Shown here: in pieces, positions 18,765-26,954 of the stretch
Position numbering within the stretch: the first letter of the stretch is position 1
How the letters are laid out: every line of letters begins with the position of its first letter
Source: JADJPO01 sp046330955
GTDB lineage: Bacteria; Actinomycetota; Actinomycetes; Actinomycetales; Kineosporiaceae
Assembly: GCA_046330955.1 (NCBI GenBank)
Contig: JAXLRT010000015.1
Location: 62,001-126,000 of the forward strand
Length of the DNA: 64,000 nucleotides
Direction: 5' to 3'
Made by a program: the position numbers and the translations under genes
The notes under the pieces: generated by a model
Database searches by the model: none
What the model was told of the DNA's origin: nothing
What the model saw: the letters and a program-made list of their open reading frames with translations, nothing else

Positions 18765-20192
18765 TCAGGGCACCACACGCCAGGTGGCTCGGGGGTCGCG
18801 GTCGGACGCGCCGTCCCACGCGACCAGGCCCTGACTCCGCAGCGCTGACATCCGTTTCGTCACGGTCGGCCGGCTGAGGCCCGACAGAGCGACCAGTTCA
18901 CCCGTGCCCAGAGGACGCCGAGCGCTGCGCAGCAGTTCGAGCAGGGCGTCCGCTCCTCGGGGCAGGGCCGCCGCCACGGCCGGTGCGATCCGTGAAGCGC
19001 TCTCGAGCACCACCCGCACGCTGCTCGACGTCTGCGTGAAGACGGGGTCGGTCAACCCGCGCTGTCGCATCTCGTCGAACATCCGCTTGATCCCCTCGCC
19101 CAGCTCCTGCCCGATCCGCAGGTCGGCGCAGACCCGGGCGATGCGCGGGTTCCTGGCGTAGCGGTTGATCTGCAAGGGATGTCGCGGGTCGACCAGGCCG
19201 GGGAATCGCCCGGGGCTGTGGATCTCAACCCGGTTGGGGAAGATCTCCACTCGGATGTGGTCGCCGGCGGCACTGTACGAGCGGTGGATCACGGCATTGA
19301 CCAGGGCTTCGAGCCAGGCATCGCGCGGAACGATCGGCATGCCCTCGAACGTGCCGCCCGGCGCCAGGGCGCGTCGTCGCGGAATCCAGTCGTCGATCAC
19401 CGATGCCGACCGCTCGATCAGGTGGGGCAGTGATCCGTCCAGCCGGACGTCGCCGGCGTCGTCGAGGCTGAGCCGGCGCCCCGTGCCGCGGTCGACGTCC
19501 TGGTAGCGCAGGACGCGAACGTGGGCCTGGGGGAAGCGGTCCTGCGGGTGGGGGGCGAAGAGCAGGTAGCCCGCCACGGTGATCTCTCCCCGGGGCGAGG
19601 TCAGGCTTCGGGCGTGCAGCAGCCGAGCGAACGAGCCGTGGCCGCCGGCGGCTGCGCGGTACCGGCGGAGTTCACCCTCGTCGAGGTCGGGGATACCGAC
19701 GTCCTTCAGGGTCTGGCCGTCGTAGGGAGGCGTGCCGCGGTCGTAGTGGAGTTCCTGCCGTTGCGCGAATCCGAGCTTGCGGGACTCGTCGCCGATGCGC
19801 AGGAAGCAGTCACCGTTCGAGGTCTCGTGTACCGCGTCGCCCGGCGAGACGCGCGCCACCAGCACGGCGTCGAGCTCGCCATCGGGCCTCAGGCAGGCAA
19901 CCTGCTCGAAATGGGTCCGAACCGGGGGCCGGGTCAGGTCGAGCGGTACCTGCATCAGCGCGTTCACGCGGTCGATCTGCCGGCGGATGCCCTCGACCCG
20001 CCCGTCGAGCAAACCGACGACGATGGTGCCGCCCTCGGCGTTGGCGAGCGCCACCAGTGGCTGGGCGAAATCCTTGGGGGCGATGCGGATCGACTTCCGC
20101 TCGAACCACTGGTCCTCGGGAAGGTCGACCAGGGCACTGCCCCGATCTTCCACGGGTAGTGCCAGGACGGCATCGATCTCATGGGTCGGCAC
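18765..20192 (-). CDS. AlbA_2 (Schlafen-type) ATP-binding regulator with winged helix
   Basis: 475 aa. Order: AlbA_2 domain (residues 1 to about 130; WFERKSIRI and ANAEGGTIVVGLLDG), a middle region, an ATPase-like segment (EALVNAVIHRSYS, then RIGQELGEGIKRMFDEM), and a C-terminal winged helix (LGTGELVALSGLSRPTVTKRMSAL). This is the layout annotated as RecG-like transcriptional regulators in bacteria. The start is GTG 20190-20192, six bases from a perfect inverted repeat, so autoregulation is likely. It is divergent from a P-loop kinase; the two may form a functional pair. Confidence 0.88.
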   Translation of the reverse strand: MPTHEIDAVLALPVEDRGSALVDLPEDQWFERKSIRIAPKDFAQPLVALANAEGGTIVVGLLDGRVEGIRRQIDRVNALMQVPLDLTRPPVRTHFEQVACLRPDGELDAVLVARVSPGDAVHETSNGDCFLRIGDESRKLGFAQRQELHYDRGTPPYDGQTLKDVGIPDLDEGELRRYRAAAGGHGSFARLLHARSLTSPRGEITVAGYLLFAPHPQDRFPQAHVRVLRYQDVDRGTGRRLSLDDAGDVRLDGSLPHLIERSASVIDDWIPRRRALAPGGTFEGMPIVPRDAWLEALVNAVIHRSYSAAGDHIRVEIFPNRVEIHSPGRFPGLVDPRHPLQINRYARNPRIARVCADLRIGQELGEGIKRMFDEMRQRGLTDPVFTQTSSSVRVVLESASRIAPAVAAALPRGADALLELLRSARRPLGTGELVALSGLSRPTVTKRMSALRSQGLVAWDGASDRDPRATWRVVP

Positions 20193-20198
20193 GCAACT

Positions 20199-20217
20199 AC
20201 TCTAAACTTTTTAGAGT
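20199..20217. promoter_or_regulatory. Palindromic operator ACTCTAAA-N3-TTTAGAGT
   Basis: Perfect 8+8 inverted repeat with a three-base spacer (CTT). It sits in the 46-base gap between the divergent AlbA_2 regulator and the P-loop kinase, and its low GC stands out. It covers both likely -10 regions, so one bound protein could silence both genes. Confidence 0.8.
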
Positions 20218-20238
20218 GTTTTCGAGTAGCCTGGCCCT

Positions 20239-20760
20239 GTGATCGAGAATCGGGACGCCGCGCGGGCCGCCTTGATCGTTCTCGCCGGGCTGCCCGGGGT
20301 GGGCAAGACCCAGATCGCGCGGGGTGTGGCGGATCGGCTCGGGGCGACGTTCCTGCGGATCGACACCATCGAGTCCGCGATCGCCTCGACGCTGCACCCG
20401 TTCCGCGACAACCCGGTCGGGTACGTGATCGCCGCGAGAGTGGCGGCCGATCAACTGCGCTCCGGACGCCGCGTGGTCGCCGATGCGGTCAACGGTCTGC
20501 AGCTCGTGCGTGACCTGTGGGCCGGTGTGGCGCGCGAGGGTGGCGCGCGCCTGCACTGGGTCGAGGTGATCTGCAGCGATCGGGCCGAGCACCGCCGCCG
20601 GGTGGAGTCACGTTCCGCCGAGATGCCCGGGCACGAGCTCCCCACCTGGCAGCAGGTGCTCGATCGCGAGTGGCACCCGTTCGTCGAGCCGCATCTGGTG
20701 ATCGACAACCTCGGGGATCCGCAGCGGCACATCGAGGCGGTCGTGGCCGCGCTCGGGTGA
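20239..20760 (+). CDS. P-loop kinase (AAA_33 / zeta-toxin-like fold)
   Basis: 173 aa. Walker A GLPGVGKT at residues 17-24; ADAVN gives the Walker B-like/substrate region; lid arginines are in ERRRRVESR-like helices (SDRAEHRRRVESRS). The layout fits small-molecule or nucleotide kinases of the chloramphenicol-phosphotransferase / zeta group. The start is GTG 20239. It shares a compact operator with the divergent AlbA_2 regulator, which may suit a regulated resistance or toxin-type kinase, but no substrate can be read from sequence. Confidence 0.82.
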   Translation: MIENRDAARAALIVLAGLPGVGKTQIARGVADRLGATFLRIDTIESAIASTLHPFRDNPVGYVIAARVAADQLRSGRRVVADAVNGLQLVRDLWAGVAREGGARLHWVEVICSDRAEHRRRVESRSAEMPGHELPTWQQVLDREWHPFVEPHLVIDNLGDPQRHIEAVVAALG

Positions 20761-20812
20761 CCGGACGATCGTCACACGTGACCCACCGGGCCACCTGGCC
20801 GAGGTACACAGA

Positions 20813-20848
20813 AAGGCCCCTGCTGCGTGACCGCAGATCAGGGGCCTT
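20813..20848. terminator. Bidirectional terminator hairpin between kinase gene and tRNA-Leu
   Basis: Outer stem AAGGCCCCTG (20813-20822) pairs with CAGGGGCCTT (20839-20848); an inner CTGCG/CGCAG stem closes a TGAC loop with a small bulge. It lies 18 bases past the encoded CCA of the tRNA and 52 bases past the kinase stop. Confidence 0.8.
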
Positions 20849-20865
20849 ACCGGTGGTGCACCAGC

Positions 20866-20952
20866 TGGTGCGCGAGGGGGGAGTTGAACCCCCATGCCCT
20901 TTCGGGCACACGGACCTGAACCGTGCGCGTCTGCCTATTCCGCCACTCGCGC
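20866..20952 (-). tRNA. tRNA-Leu (CAG)
   Basis: 87 bases including an encoded CCA. Acceptor arm GCGCGAG pairs with CTCGCGC; the anticodon CAG is at 20916-20918 inside loop TTCAGGT; there is a long class II variable arm (TGCCCGAAAGGGCA) and T-loop GTTCAAC. It sits beside fhaA, a position kept in other actinobacteria including M. tuberculosis leuT. A TAGCCT hexamer about 16 bases upstream of the 5' end could be its -10 box. Confidence 0.97.
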
Positions 20953-21192
20953 GAGCGGTGGCAAGGCTAGCACGCAGCGAGGGGTGGTCCCGAACCGTTA
21001 TCCAGGCCACAGCTCCGGCCCGGGTTCGCCGACCCGCGGAGAGGCGGCCGGGTCGTCCGCGCGGTTACGCTGACCTCTGCACGTCTGTCGACATCTGCAG
21101 GTACGCAGGCAGGGCTGGGCAGGTGGGCAGGCGCACGCCGTCGGCACGCCGTGCGACCGCGGGGGAGCCGCGATCCGAAGGAGGTGGGCGGC

Positions 21193-22050
21193 GTGGGAGT
21201 TCTCGATCGGTTCGAGAAGGGCATCGAGCGCGCCGTCAACGGTGCCTTCGCCAAGGCGTTCCGCAGTGAGGTGCAACCGGTCGAGATCGCCAGCGCGCTG
21301 CGCCGCGAGTGCGACGAGAAGGCCGCCATCGTGGCCCGGGACCGCACCATCGCCCCCAATGCCTTCGTGGTCGAACTCGGCGCCGCCGATCACCAGCGCC
21401 TCGGCCAGTGGGAAGAGGCGCTGGGCGATGAGCTGAGTGCCGTGGTGGCCGACTACGCCCGACAGCAGCGCTACCACCTGGCCGGTTCGGTGAAGGTCAC
21501 CTTCGAGCAGGCCGAGGACCTCGACACCGGTCTGTTCCGGGTGCGCAGTCGCACGGCCAAGGGCGACGTCCCGTCCGGACGCCGCGCCGCCGGCCCGGCC
21601 CAGCCCGTCCCGCCGGTGCCGGGCGCGCCGTCCGATCAGCCCGCCGGACGCCGCGTCGCGCCGGCGCCACCCGCCCAACCCGGCTGGCCCGAACCGGCCG
21701 CCGCCTGGGCGGGTTCGCGCGCTCGCCCCAGTCTCGAGCTGGGTGACCACGTCTTCGAGATCTCCCGTCCGGTGACGGTGATCGGGCGCGGTACCGACGC
21801 CGATGTGGTGCTCGACGACTCGGGGGTCTCGCGCCGGCACGCCGAGATCCACATCACCGATGGTCGGGCGCGGGTGATCGATCTCGGGTCGACCAACGGC
21901 ACCTTCGTCGACGGCGCCAAGCGACCCGTGGCCACCCTGGTCGACGGCAGCGTGATCACCATCGGACGCACTCGTATCGTCTTTCGTGCCGGTGACCTGG
22001 ACGCGGTGAGTCCGCCGCAGGTGCCCGGCGGCGGCCCCGGGCACTGGTGA
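21193..22050 (+). CDS. fhaA: FHA-domain protein FhaA
   Basis: 285 aa. N-terminal DUF3662 domain (residues 1-120, MGVLDRFEKGIERAVNGAF and VQPVEIASALRRECD), a Pro/Ala-rich linker, and a C-terminal FHA domain (about 190-270) with VIGRG, SRRHAEI and GSTNGTFVDG, all phosphothreonine-binding residues present. The start at GTG 21193 has a strong ribosome site (GGAGG) and gives the family N-terminus. In mycobacteria FhaA binds phosphorylated MviN and slows peptidoglycan synthesis; the same role is likely. It leads the rightward fhaA-fhaB-pstP-rodA-pbpA-pknA-pknB operon. Confidence 0.97.
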   Translation: MGVLDRFEKGIERAVNGAFAKAFRSEVQPVEIASALRRECDEKAAIVARDRTIAPNAFVVELGAADHQRLGQWEEALGDELSAVVADYARQQRYHLAGSVKVTFEQAEDLDTGLFRVRSRTAKGDVPSGRRAAGPAQPVPPVPGAPSDQPAGRRVAPAPPAQPGWPEPAAAWAGSRARPSLELGDHVFEISRPVTVIGRGTDADVVLDDSGVSRRHAEIHITDGRARVIDLGSTNGTFVDGAKRPVATLVDGSVITIGRTRIVFRAGDLDAVSPPQVPGGGPGHW

Positions 22051-22060
22051 CCGACGGGCG

Positions 22061-22594
22061 ATGAGCGAACTCACCCTCACCCTGTTGCGGCTGGGATTCC
22101 TCGGCCTGCTGTGGGTCCTGGTGCTGGCGGTGGTGGCGGTGCTGCGCCGCGACCTGTTCGGCACCCAGGTACGCCGCAAGGACACGCCCCTGGCCTCGAC
22201 CCGATCGCGGTTGGGCCGCGCCCGTTCGGCGGTGCCGGTCGGTGCGCCGGACGGCCGGGGGCGCGGCGGGCTCACCCCCCGCACCCCGCCGCGGGGTACT
22301 CCCACCGCTGGTCACCTGCTGGTCACGGCGGGTTCGCTCAAGGGCACCTCGATCGCCCTGAGCCAGTCCCCGCTCGTCATCGGCCGGGCACCGGAGTGCT
22401 CCCTGGTGCTCGAGGACGACTACGCATCCAACCGCCATGCCCAGTTGTCGCTGCGGGATGGGGTCTGGATGTTGGAGGATCTGGGTTCGACGAACGGCAC
22501 GTTCATCGGACGCACCAAGCTGAGCGTGCCGACCGCGGTCGATGCCGGGAGCAGTTTCCGCATCGGTCGCACCACCATCGAGTTGCGGAGGTAG
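22061..22594 (+). CDS. fhaB: FHA-domain membrane protein FhaB (FipA)
   Basis: 177 aa. One membrane helix at residues 5-27, a basic linker, then an FHA domain (about 95-165) with VIGRAPEC, SNRHAQL and GSTNGTFIGR. In M. tuberculosis FipA is phosphorylated by PknA and links FtsZ to FtsQ under oxidative stress. Ten bases separate it from fhaA and its stop overlaps the pstP ribosome site, so the three are cotranscribed. Confidence 0.96.
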   Translation: MSELTLTLLRLGFLGLLWVLVLAVVAVLRRDLFGTQVRRKDTPLASTRSRLGRARSAVPVGAPDGRGRGGLTPRTPPRGTPTAGHLLVTAGSLKGTSIALSQSPLVIGRAPECSLVLEDDYASNRHAQLSLRDGVWMLEDLGSTNGTFIGRTKLSVPTAVDAGSSFRIGRTTIELRR

Positions 22595-22599
22595 CCGGA

Positions 22600-24126
22600 G
22601 TGGCGATCGCGTTGCGGTACGCGGCTCGTTCCGACGTCGGCCTGGTGCGCTCCAACAATCAGGACTCGGCCTACGCCGGCCCGAACCTGTTGGTCGTGGC
22701 GGACGGCATGGGCGGGCACGCCGGTGGTGACGTCGCGTCGTCCCTGGCCATCGGCGAGATGGCCCCGTTGGACGACGAGTTGCACGGCGCCGACGCGTTG
22801 GACCACCTCTCCGAGGCGGTGCACGCCGCCCACCGGGAGCTGCTCGACCGGGTCGACGAGGAGCCGGCGCTGGCCGGCATGGGCACCACCGTGACCGCCC
22901 TGCTGCGCGCCGGCAACCGACTCGCGTTGGCGCACATCGGCGATTCGCGGGCCTACCTGCTGCGCGACGGCGCCCTGGTGCAGATCACCAAGGACCACAC
23001 CTTCGTGCAGACCCTGGTCGACGAGGGCCGGATCACGCTGGCCGAGGCCGAGATCCACCCGCAGCGCAGCGTGGTCATGCGCGTGGTCAGCGATGTCGTG
23101 GACGACGTCGAACCGGACCTGTCGATGCGCGAGGCCCGGATCGGTGACCGCTACCTGCTGTGCTCGGACGGACTGTCCGGCGTGGTCAGCCTCGAGACCA
23201 TGCAGGAGACCCTGGCCGTGCTGGCCGACCCGGCCAGCACCTGCGAGCACCTGGTGCACCTGGCGTTGCGCGCCGGCGCCCCGGACAACGTCACCTGCAT
23301 CGTCGCGGACGTCGTCGAGGACAACGCCCACGGTGAGCTCTCGCCGCACATCGTGGGCGCGGCCTCGCTGCACCAGCCCCGTCGCGGCCTGCCCCAGGGA
23401 CGCGACGGCCAGGGCTCTGCCGCCGAGCGCGCCGCCGCCCTCACGGCCATCGGCGGCGACGCCGACGAGGAGGACTCACATCCACCGACCACGCCGGTCC
23501 GTAACCGTCGCCGGGTGATCGGCGGCAGCCTGCTGGTGCTGCTGCTGGTGCTCGGGGGCGGGTTCGGCGCCTGGCGGTGGGTGGCCTCGCAGTTGTTCGT
23601 CGGGGATTCCCAGGGGGCGGTCGCCGTGTTCAACGGTCTGCCGCAGGATCTGGGGCCGGTCAGCCTGTCGCGGGTGAAGACCGTCGAGGACGACGTGAAG
23701 CTGGTCGACCTGCCCGACTACGCCCGCAGCCAGATCACCGCCGGGATCCCTGCCGACACCCTGGACAACGCGCAGGCGATCGTCGCGCGGTACCGCGACC
23801 TGGCGGCCCGCTGTCTGGCGCTGCGTGCGGCCGCCGCGGCCACTCCCACCCCCACCCCCACGCCCTCCCCGACCCCCACCCTCGCGGCCACGCCCACCCC
23901 CAGCCGGACGGCGTCCGGCGTCCCCGCGGTGACCGGATCGGCCGCGGCCGGTGCCCTGCCCACCCCCCTTCCCTCCGCGACGGCGACCACGCTCAACCCG
24001 CCGCCCACCGTGAGCCTCGCGCCGACGCCGTCCGCCGAGCCCAGCCCCACGCCGTCCGCCCCGTCCGACCTCGACTGCGGTGATCTCACCCCGGCGACCG
24101 TCGGGGCGTCCGCGAGCGGGAGTTGA
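22600..24126 (+). CDS. pstP: PP2C-type Ser/Thr phosphatase PstP
   Basis: 508 aa. PP2C catalytic domain in residues 1-240: SNNQDSAYAG, VADGMGGHAGG, LAHIGDSRAYLLR, LCSDGLSG and DNVTCIVADV supply the metal-binding acidic residues. A membrane helix follows at about 303-325, then an extracytoplasmic segment ending in a Thr/Pro-rich tail of TPTP-type repeats (nt 23840-24080). GTG 22600 is the start, with GGAGG overlapping the fhaB stop. PstP reverses PknA/PknB phosphorylation of division and wall enzymes. The repeated tail is longer than in mycobacteria and could be glycosylated (inference). Confidence 0.96.
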   Translation: MAIALRYAARSDVGLVRSNNQDSAYAGPNLLVVADGMGGHAGGDVASSLAIGEMAPLDDELHGADALDHLSEAVHAAHRELLDRVDEEPALAGMGTTVTALLRAGNRLALAHIGDSRAYLLRDGALVQITKDHTFVQTLVDEGRITLAEAEIHPQRSVVMRVVSDVVDDVEPDLSMREARIGDRYLLCSDGLSGVVSLETMQETLAVLADPASTCEHLVHLALRAGAPDNVTCIVADVVEDNAHGELSPHIVGAASLHQPRRGLPQGRDGQGSAAERAAALTAIGGDADEEDSHPPTTPVRNRRRVIGGSLLVLLLVLGGGFGAWRWVASQLFVGDSQGAVAVFNGLPQDLGPVSLSRVKTVEDDVKLVDLPDYARSQITAGIPADTLDNAQAIVARYRDLAARCLALRAAAAATPTPTPTPSPTPTLAATPTPSRTASGVPAVTGSAAAGALPTPLPSATATTLNPPPTVSLAPTPSAEPSPTPSAPSDLDCGDLTPATVGASASGS

Positions 24127-24129
24127 TGG

Positions 24130-25488
24130 ATGGTCGTCGTCGCCCCGGTCATCACCCGAACCCGACGCAACGTCGAGTTGGCCCTGCTGGGGCTGGCGAT
24201 CGCGATCGGGCTCGGTGCGTATGCCCTGGTCGGCATCGCGCACAACGGGCGGATCCCGGGTGACATGGCCGCCTACGGCGGCGGCATGGGCCTGCTCGCG
24301 CTGACCGTGCACCTGGTGCTGCGACTGCGGGCGGCCTACGCCGACCCGGTGATCCTGCCGATCGCCACCGCGCTCAACGGGCTCGGTCTGGTCATGATCC
24401 ACCGCTTGGACCTGGCGGAGGGGCGCGAGGTCGGCAACTCCCTGGCGCTGCGCCAGCTCACCTGGACCACGGTCGGCGTCGCGGCGGCGATCGTGGTGCT
24501 GATCCTGCTGCGTGATCACCGGGGCCTGGCCCGCTACACCTACACCGCCATGGCCGCCGCCATCGCACTGCTGCTGCTGCCGTTGGTGCCGCTCGTCGGC
24601 AAGGAGATCAACGGCGCCCGGATCTGGATCCGGCTGGGTCCGATGTCGTTCCAGCCCGGCGAGATCGCCAAGATCGCGCTCGCGGTGTTCTTCGCCGGCT
24701 ACCTGGTGATCGCCCGGGACTCGTTGTCGCTGGTGGGTCGCAAGGTGCTGGGGCTGCAGTTGCCACGCGCTCGCGACCTCGGGCCGATCCTGCTGGTCTG
24801 GGTGGTCAGCCTGGGCGTGCTGGTGTTCCAGCGCGACCTCGGTACCTCGCTGCTGTTCTTCGGGCTGTTCGTCGCGCTGCTCTACGTCGCCACCGAGCGC
24901 ACCAGCTGGATCGTGATCGGCCTGAGCCTGTTCGTCGGGGGCGCCTACGTGGCGTCCCTGACCTTCTCGCACGTGGCCCGCCGGGTGGACGCCTGGCTGC
25001 ACACCTTCGACCCCTCGGTGCCGGCCTACCAGCTGCAGCAGGGCCTGTTCGGCATGGCCAGCGGGGGCCTGCTCGGCACCGGCCTGGGCATGGGCCGCCC
25101 CGACATCGTGCCGTTCGCCGAGAGCGACTTCATCATCACCTCGATCGGTGAGGAGCTCGGGCTGACCGGGCTGTTCGCCGTCCTGATGCTCTACCTACTG
25201 CTCGTCGAGCGGGGCCTGCGGACCGCGATCGGGGTGCGCGACGGCTTCGGCAAGCTGCTCTCGGCCGGGCTCGCGTTCTCGCTCGGGCTGCAGGTGTTCG
25301 TCGTCGTCGGGGGCGTCACCCGGGTGATCCCGCTGACCGGTCTGACCACGCCGTTCCTGGCCTACGGCGGCTCGTCGCTGCTGTCGAACTGGATCATCGT
25401 CGCCCTGCTGCTGCGGATCTCGGACTCGGCGCGCCGCCCGCCGGCGCCCTCGCCGGACACCGCCCCGACGGAGGTGGTGCCGGCGTGA
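24130..25488 (+). CDS. rodA: SEDS-family peptidoglycan glycosyltransferase RodA (FtsW/RodA)
   Basis: 452 aa with about ten to twelve membrane helices. Family marks: KEINGARIWIRLGPMSFQPGE, FQRDLGTSLLFFGLF (with the catalytic-type Asp) and FIITSIGEELGL, plus PFLAYGGSSL near the end. It polymerises lipid II into glycan strands, together with the class B PBP encoded next, with a GTGA overlap. Position between pstP and pbpA fixes it as the elongation-type RodA of the actinobacterial block. Confidence 0.96.
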   Translation: MVVVAPVITRTRRNVELALLGLAIAIGLGAYALVGIAHNGRIPGDMAAYGGGMGLLALTVHLVLRLRAAYADPVILPIATALNGLGLVMIHRLDLAEGREVGNSLALRQLTWTTVGVAAAIVVLILLRDHRGLARYTYTAMAAAIALLLLPLVPLVGKEINGARIWIRLGPMSFQPGEIAKIALAVFFAGYLVIARDSLSLVGRKVLGLQLPRARDLGPILLVWVVSLGVLVFQRDLGTSLLFFGLFVALLYVATERTSWIVIGLSLFVGGAYVASLTFSHVARRVDAWLHTFDPSVPAYQLQQGLFGMASGGLLGTGLGMGRPDIVPFAESDFIITSIGEELGLTGLFAVLMLYLLLVERGLRTAIGVRDGFGKLLSAGLAFSLGLQVFVVVGGVTRVIPLTGLTTPFLAYGGSSLLSNWIIVALLLRISDSARRPPAPSPDTAPTEVVPA

Positions 25489-26954
25489 ACACCCCGTTGC
25501 GCCGCCTGGCCACCGTGGTCACCGTGCTGTTTGCGCTGCTGTTCGGCGCGGGCACCTACGTGCAGTTCGTGCGGGCCTCGTGGTTGGACGCCCGCCCCGG
25601 CAACGCGCGCACGCTGTACAAGAATTTCGGCCGCGAACGTCAACCGATCATCCTCGCCGGGCGTCAGATCGCCGTGTCCAAACCGGTGGACGACGCCTAC
25701 TCCTACCAGCGCACCTACCCCGACGGACCGCTCTACAGTGCGGTCACCGGTTACTACTCGATCGTCTACGGCGCCACCGGTATCGAGGCGGCGGAGGGCT
25801 CGCTGCTGTCCGGCACGGCCGACCAGCTGTTCGTCCGGCGGATCCAGGACCTGCTGACCGGCAAGCCCGCCCAGGGGGCCACGGTCGAGCTGACGATCCA
25901 GCCCAAGGCGCAACAGGCGGCGTGGGACGCCCTGGGCGACCAGCGCGGGGCGGTGGTCGCCCTCGACCCGCGCACCGGCGACATCCTGGCGATGGTGAGC
26001 AAGCCCGCCTACGACCCGAACCGGCTGGCCTCCCACGATGCCGCGGCGGTCAAGAAGGCCTACACCGCCCTGAACGACGACGACGGCCGCCCGCTGGAGA
26101 ACCGGGCCATCGCGAGCCGGCTCTACCCGCCCGGATCGACCTTCAAGTTGATCACAGCGGCCGCTGCCCTGGAGAGTGGCGACTACGAGCCCGACACCGA
26201 GGTCGACGGCCCGGCCCGGCTGACCCTGCCCCAGACCAAGACCACCCTGCCCAACGACTTCCCCGGTGCCTGCTCACCCAGCGGCAAGATCACCTTGAAG
26301 GATGCCTTGAGGATCTCCTGCAACACCGCCTTCGGGTCGGTCGGTATGGCCCTGGGGGGCGAGGCACTGCGTGAGCAGGCGACGAAGTTCGGATTCGGCC
26401 AGCCCCTGAAGATGCCGCTGACCGTGACCCCCAGCCAGTTCCCCGACAACCCCAGCCCCGCCCAGGTGGCCCAGTCTGCGATCGGCCAGTTCGACGTCCG
26501 GGTCAGCCCATTGCAGATGGCCATGGTGTCGGCGGCGATCGCCAACCGGGGCGTCCTGATGAAGCCGCGGTTGGTCAACCGGATCCTGGCGGCGGACCTG
26601 ACCGTGATGTCCCGCCCGCAGACCGAGGAGCTGGGCCGCGCGGTCTCGACCGGCACGGCCGACAAGCTGACCGACATGATGGAGGCCGTGGTCACCTCCG
26701 GCACCGGCACCAGGGCGCAGCTGGACGGCGTCCGGGTGGCGGGCAAGACGGGCACCGCCGAGCAGGGCAAGGATGCTCAGGGCCGGCAGCGGCCACCGAA
26801 CGCATGGTTCACCGCGTTCGCCCCTGCGGACGATCCGCAGGTCGCGGTGGCGGTCATCGTGGAGGACGGTGGAACGCTCGGGGACGAGGCGTCGGGTGGC
26901 CGAGTGGCGGCCCCGATCGCGAAGAAGGTCATGGAGGCGGTGATCAGCCAGTGA
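25485..26954 (+). CDS. pbpA: Class B penicillin-binding protein PbpA
   Basis: 489 aa. One N-terminal membrane anchor (residues 8-28), a dimerisation/pedestal region and a transpeptidase domain with STFK at about 219, SCN at about 279 and KTGTA at about 421. It cross-links peptidoglycan with RodA. Its start overlaps the rodA stop (GTGA) and its stop overlaps the pknA start (GTGA at 26951-26954). Homologues are substrates of PknB-family kinases. Confidence 0.96.
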   Translation: MNTPLRRLATVVTVLFALLFGAGTYVQFVRASWLDARPGNARTLYKNFGRERQPIILAGRQIAVSKPVDDAYSYQRTYPDGPLYSAVTGYYSIVYGATGIEAAEGSLLSGTADQLFVRRIQDLLTGKPAQGATVELTIQPKAQQAAWDALGDQRGAVVALDPRTGDILAMVSKPAYDPNRLASHDAAAVKKAYTALNDDDGRPLENRAIASRLYPPGSTFKLITAAAALESGDYEPDTEVDGPARLTLPQTKTTLPNDFPGACSPSGKITLKDALRISCNTAFGSVGMALGGEALREQATKFGFGQPLKMPLTVTPSQFPDNPSPAQVAQSAIGQFDVRVSPLQMAMVSAAIANRGVLMKPRLVNRILAADLTVMSRPQTEELGRAVSTGTADKLTDMMEAVVTSGTGTRAQLDGVRVAGKTGTAEQGKDAQGRQRPPNAWFTAFAPADDPQVAVAVIVEDGGTLGDEASGGRVAAPIAKKVMEAVISQ

